Shown here: piece after piece, positions 6,415 to 6,496 of the stretch | Numbering within the stretch: position 1 is the first letter of the stretch | How the letters are laid out: each line of letters begins with the position of its first letter | Notes under the pieces: model-generated | The model's input: the letters and a program-made list of their open reading frames with translations, nothing else | What the model was told of the DNA's origin: nothing | Databases searched by the model: none | Assembly: GCA_003838065.1 (NCBI GenBank) | Contig: QZAC01000023.1 | Span: forward strand, 1 to 6,496 | Length of the DNA: 6,496 nucleotides | DNA from: Methanocalculus sp. MSAO_Arc2 | GTDB taxonomy: Archaea; Halobacteriota; Methanomicrobia; Methanomicrobiales; Methanocorpusculaceae | Reading direction: 5' to 3' | Program-made: the position numbers and the translations under genes

Positions 6415-6496
6415 CCGTCCTCTCCCGCGAAGAGCGGGGCGCACTCGATACCGCCGTCCAGGCTGCCCGCCGGGTGGCAGAAGCAGGGGCACGAAA
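6411..6496 (+). CDS. pglX: Start of BREX adenine methyltransferase PglX (partial)
   Basis: Only the first 28 codons are present; the gene runs off the right edge. PglX is the N6-adenine DNA methyltransferase that marks host DNA at a specific motif and takes part in phage discrimination. The visible sequence starts MTVLSREERGALDTAVQAA and goes on with RRVAEAGAR. This polar, helical opening (S-R-E-E-R, then A-x-x-A-R-x-x-A-E) resembles the N-termini of PglX-like methyltransferases. No methylation motif such as NPPY can be seen yet, so the name rests on this short match and on its place after brxC. The ATG overlaps the brxC stop by four bases (ATGA), which implies coupling. GC of this fragment is about 70%, far above brxA and brxB. 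Confidence 0.7.
   Translation, partial: MTVLSREERGALDTAVQAARRVAEAGAR

Noticed and set aside
6148..6492. Minus-strand open frame of 114 codons across the brxC-pglX junction
   Set aside because: It lies antisense to two well-supported coding regions, and its product resembles no known protein.
1..6496. CRISPR array, tRNA, rRNA, insertion sequence or att site
   Set aside because: No spaced direct repeats, cloverleaf pattern, transposase or terminal inverted repeats were recognised by eye.

Overview
The window carries the 5' half of a BREX (bacteriophage exclusion) anti-phage operon, next to a host gene and a small flank holding one nuclease-like gene and one gene remnant. The host looks like a euryarchaeon, most plausibly a Methanomicrobiales-type methanogen. 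The reasons are a strong archaeal-style TATA element about 26 bp before a probable BrxA start, Shine-Dalgarno sites of the GGAGGTGA type inside the operon, and a host-like left flank of about 61% GC (hand count) ending in an SMC/YhaN-like ATPase. This assignment is an inference; a bacterium is not excluded.

Layout. Positions 1-227 (+) are the C-terminal end of an ABC/SMC-like AAA ATPase (YhaN-like). Positions 228-283 separate it from a convergent gene and contain a nested inverted repeat. Positions 284-1252 (-) encode a complete DUF4268-type protein with a PD-(D/E)XK-like N-terminal half. Positions 1322-1459 (-) encode a 45-residue piece matching the N-terminus of Mrr-like restriction endonucleases, probably a decayed gene. 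Positions 1460-1619 are non-coding and hold a terminator-like hairpin with a T-tract, then a TATA box and a 17-bp inverted repeat placed where the brx transcript should begin. From about 1620 the brx operon runs to the right edge: brxA (DUF1819), brxB (DUF1788), brxC (a large P-loop ATPase of about 1155 aa), and the first 28 codons of a gene whose start resembles the PglX adenine methyltransferase.

The brx genes are packed with gaps of 6 and 4 bp and a 4-bp overlap, so they are probably co-transcribed and translationally coupled. In BREX systems PglX methylates a non-palindromic host motif, and BrxA, BrxB, BrxC and PglZ are needed for defence and usually for methylation. Here brxA-brxB-brxC-pglX is the order of type 1 and is also compatible with type 5. 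The genes that would decide the type (pglZ, brxL or a helicase) lie beyond the right edge.

Base composition changes across the locus: about 61% GC in the left flank, about 42-48% in the samples counted from brxA and early brxC, higher in parts of late brxC, and about 70% in the visible start of pglX. This suggests a locus assembled from pieces of different origin.
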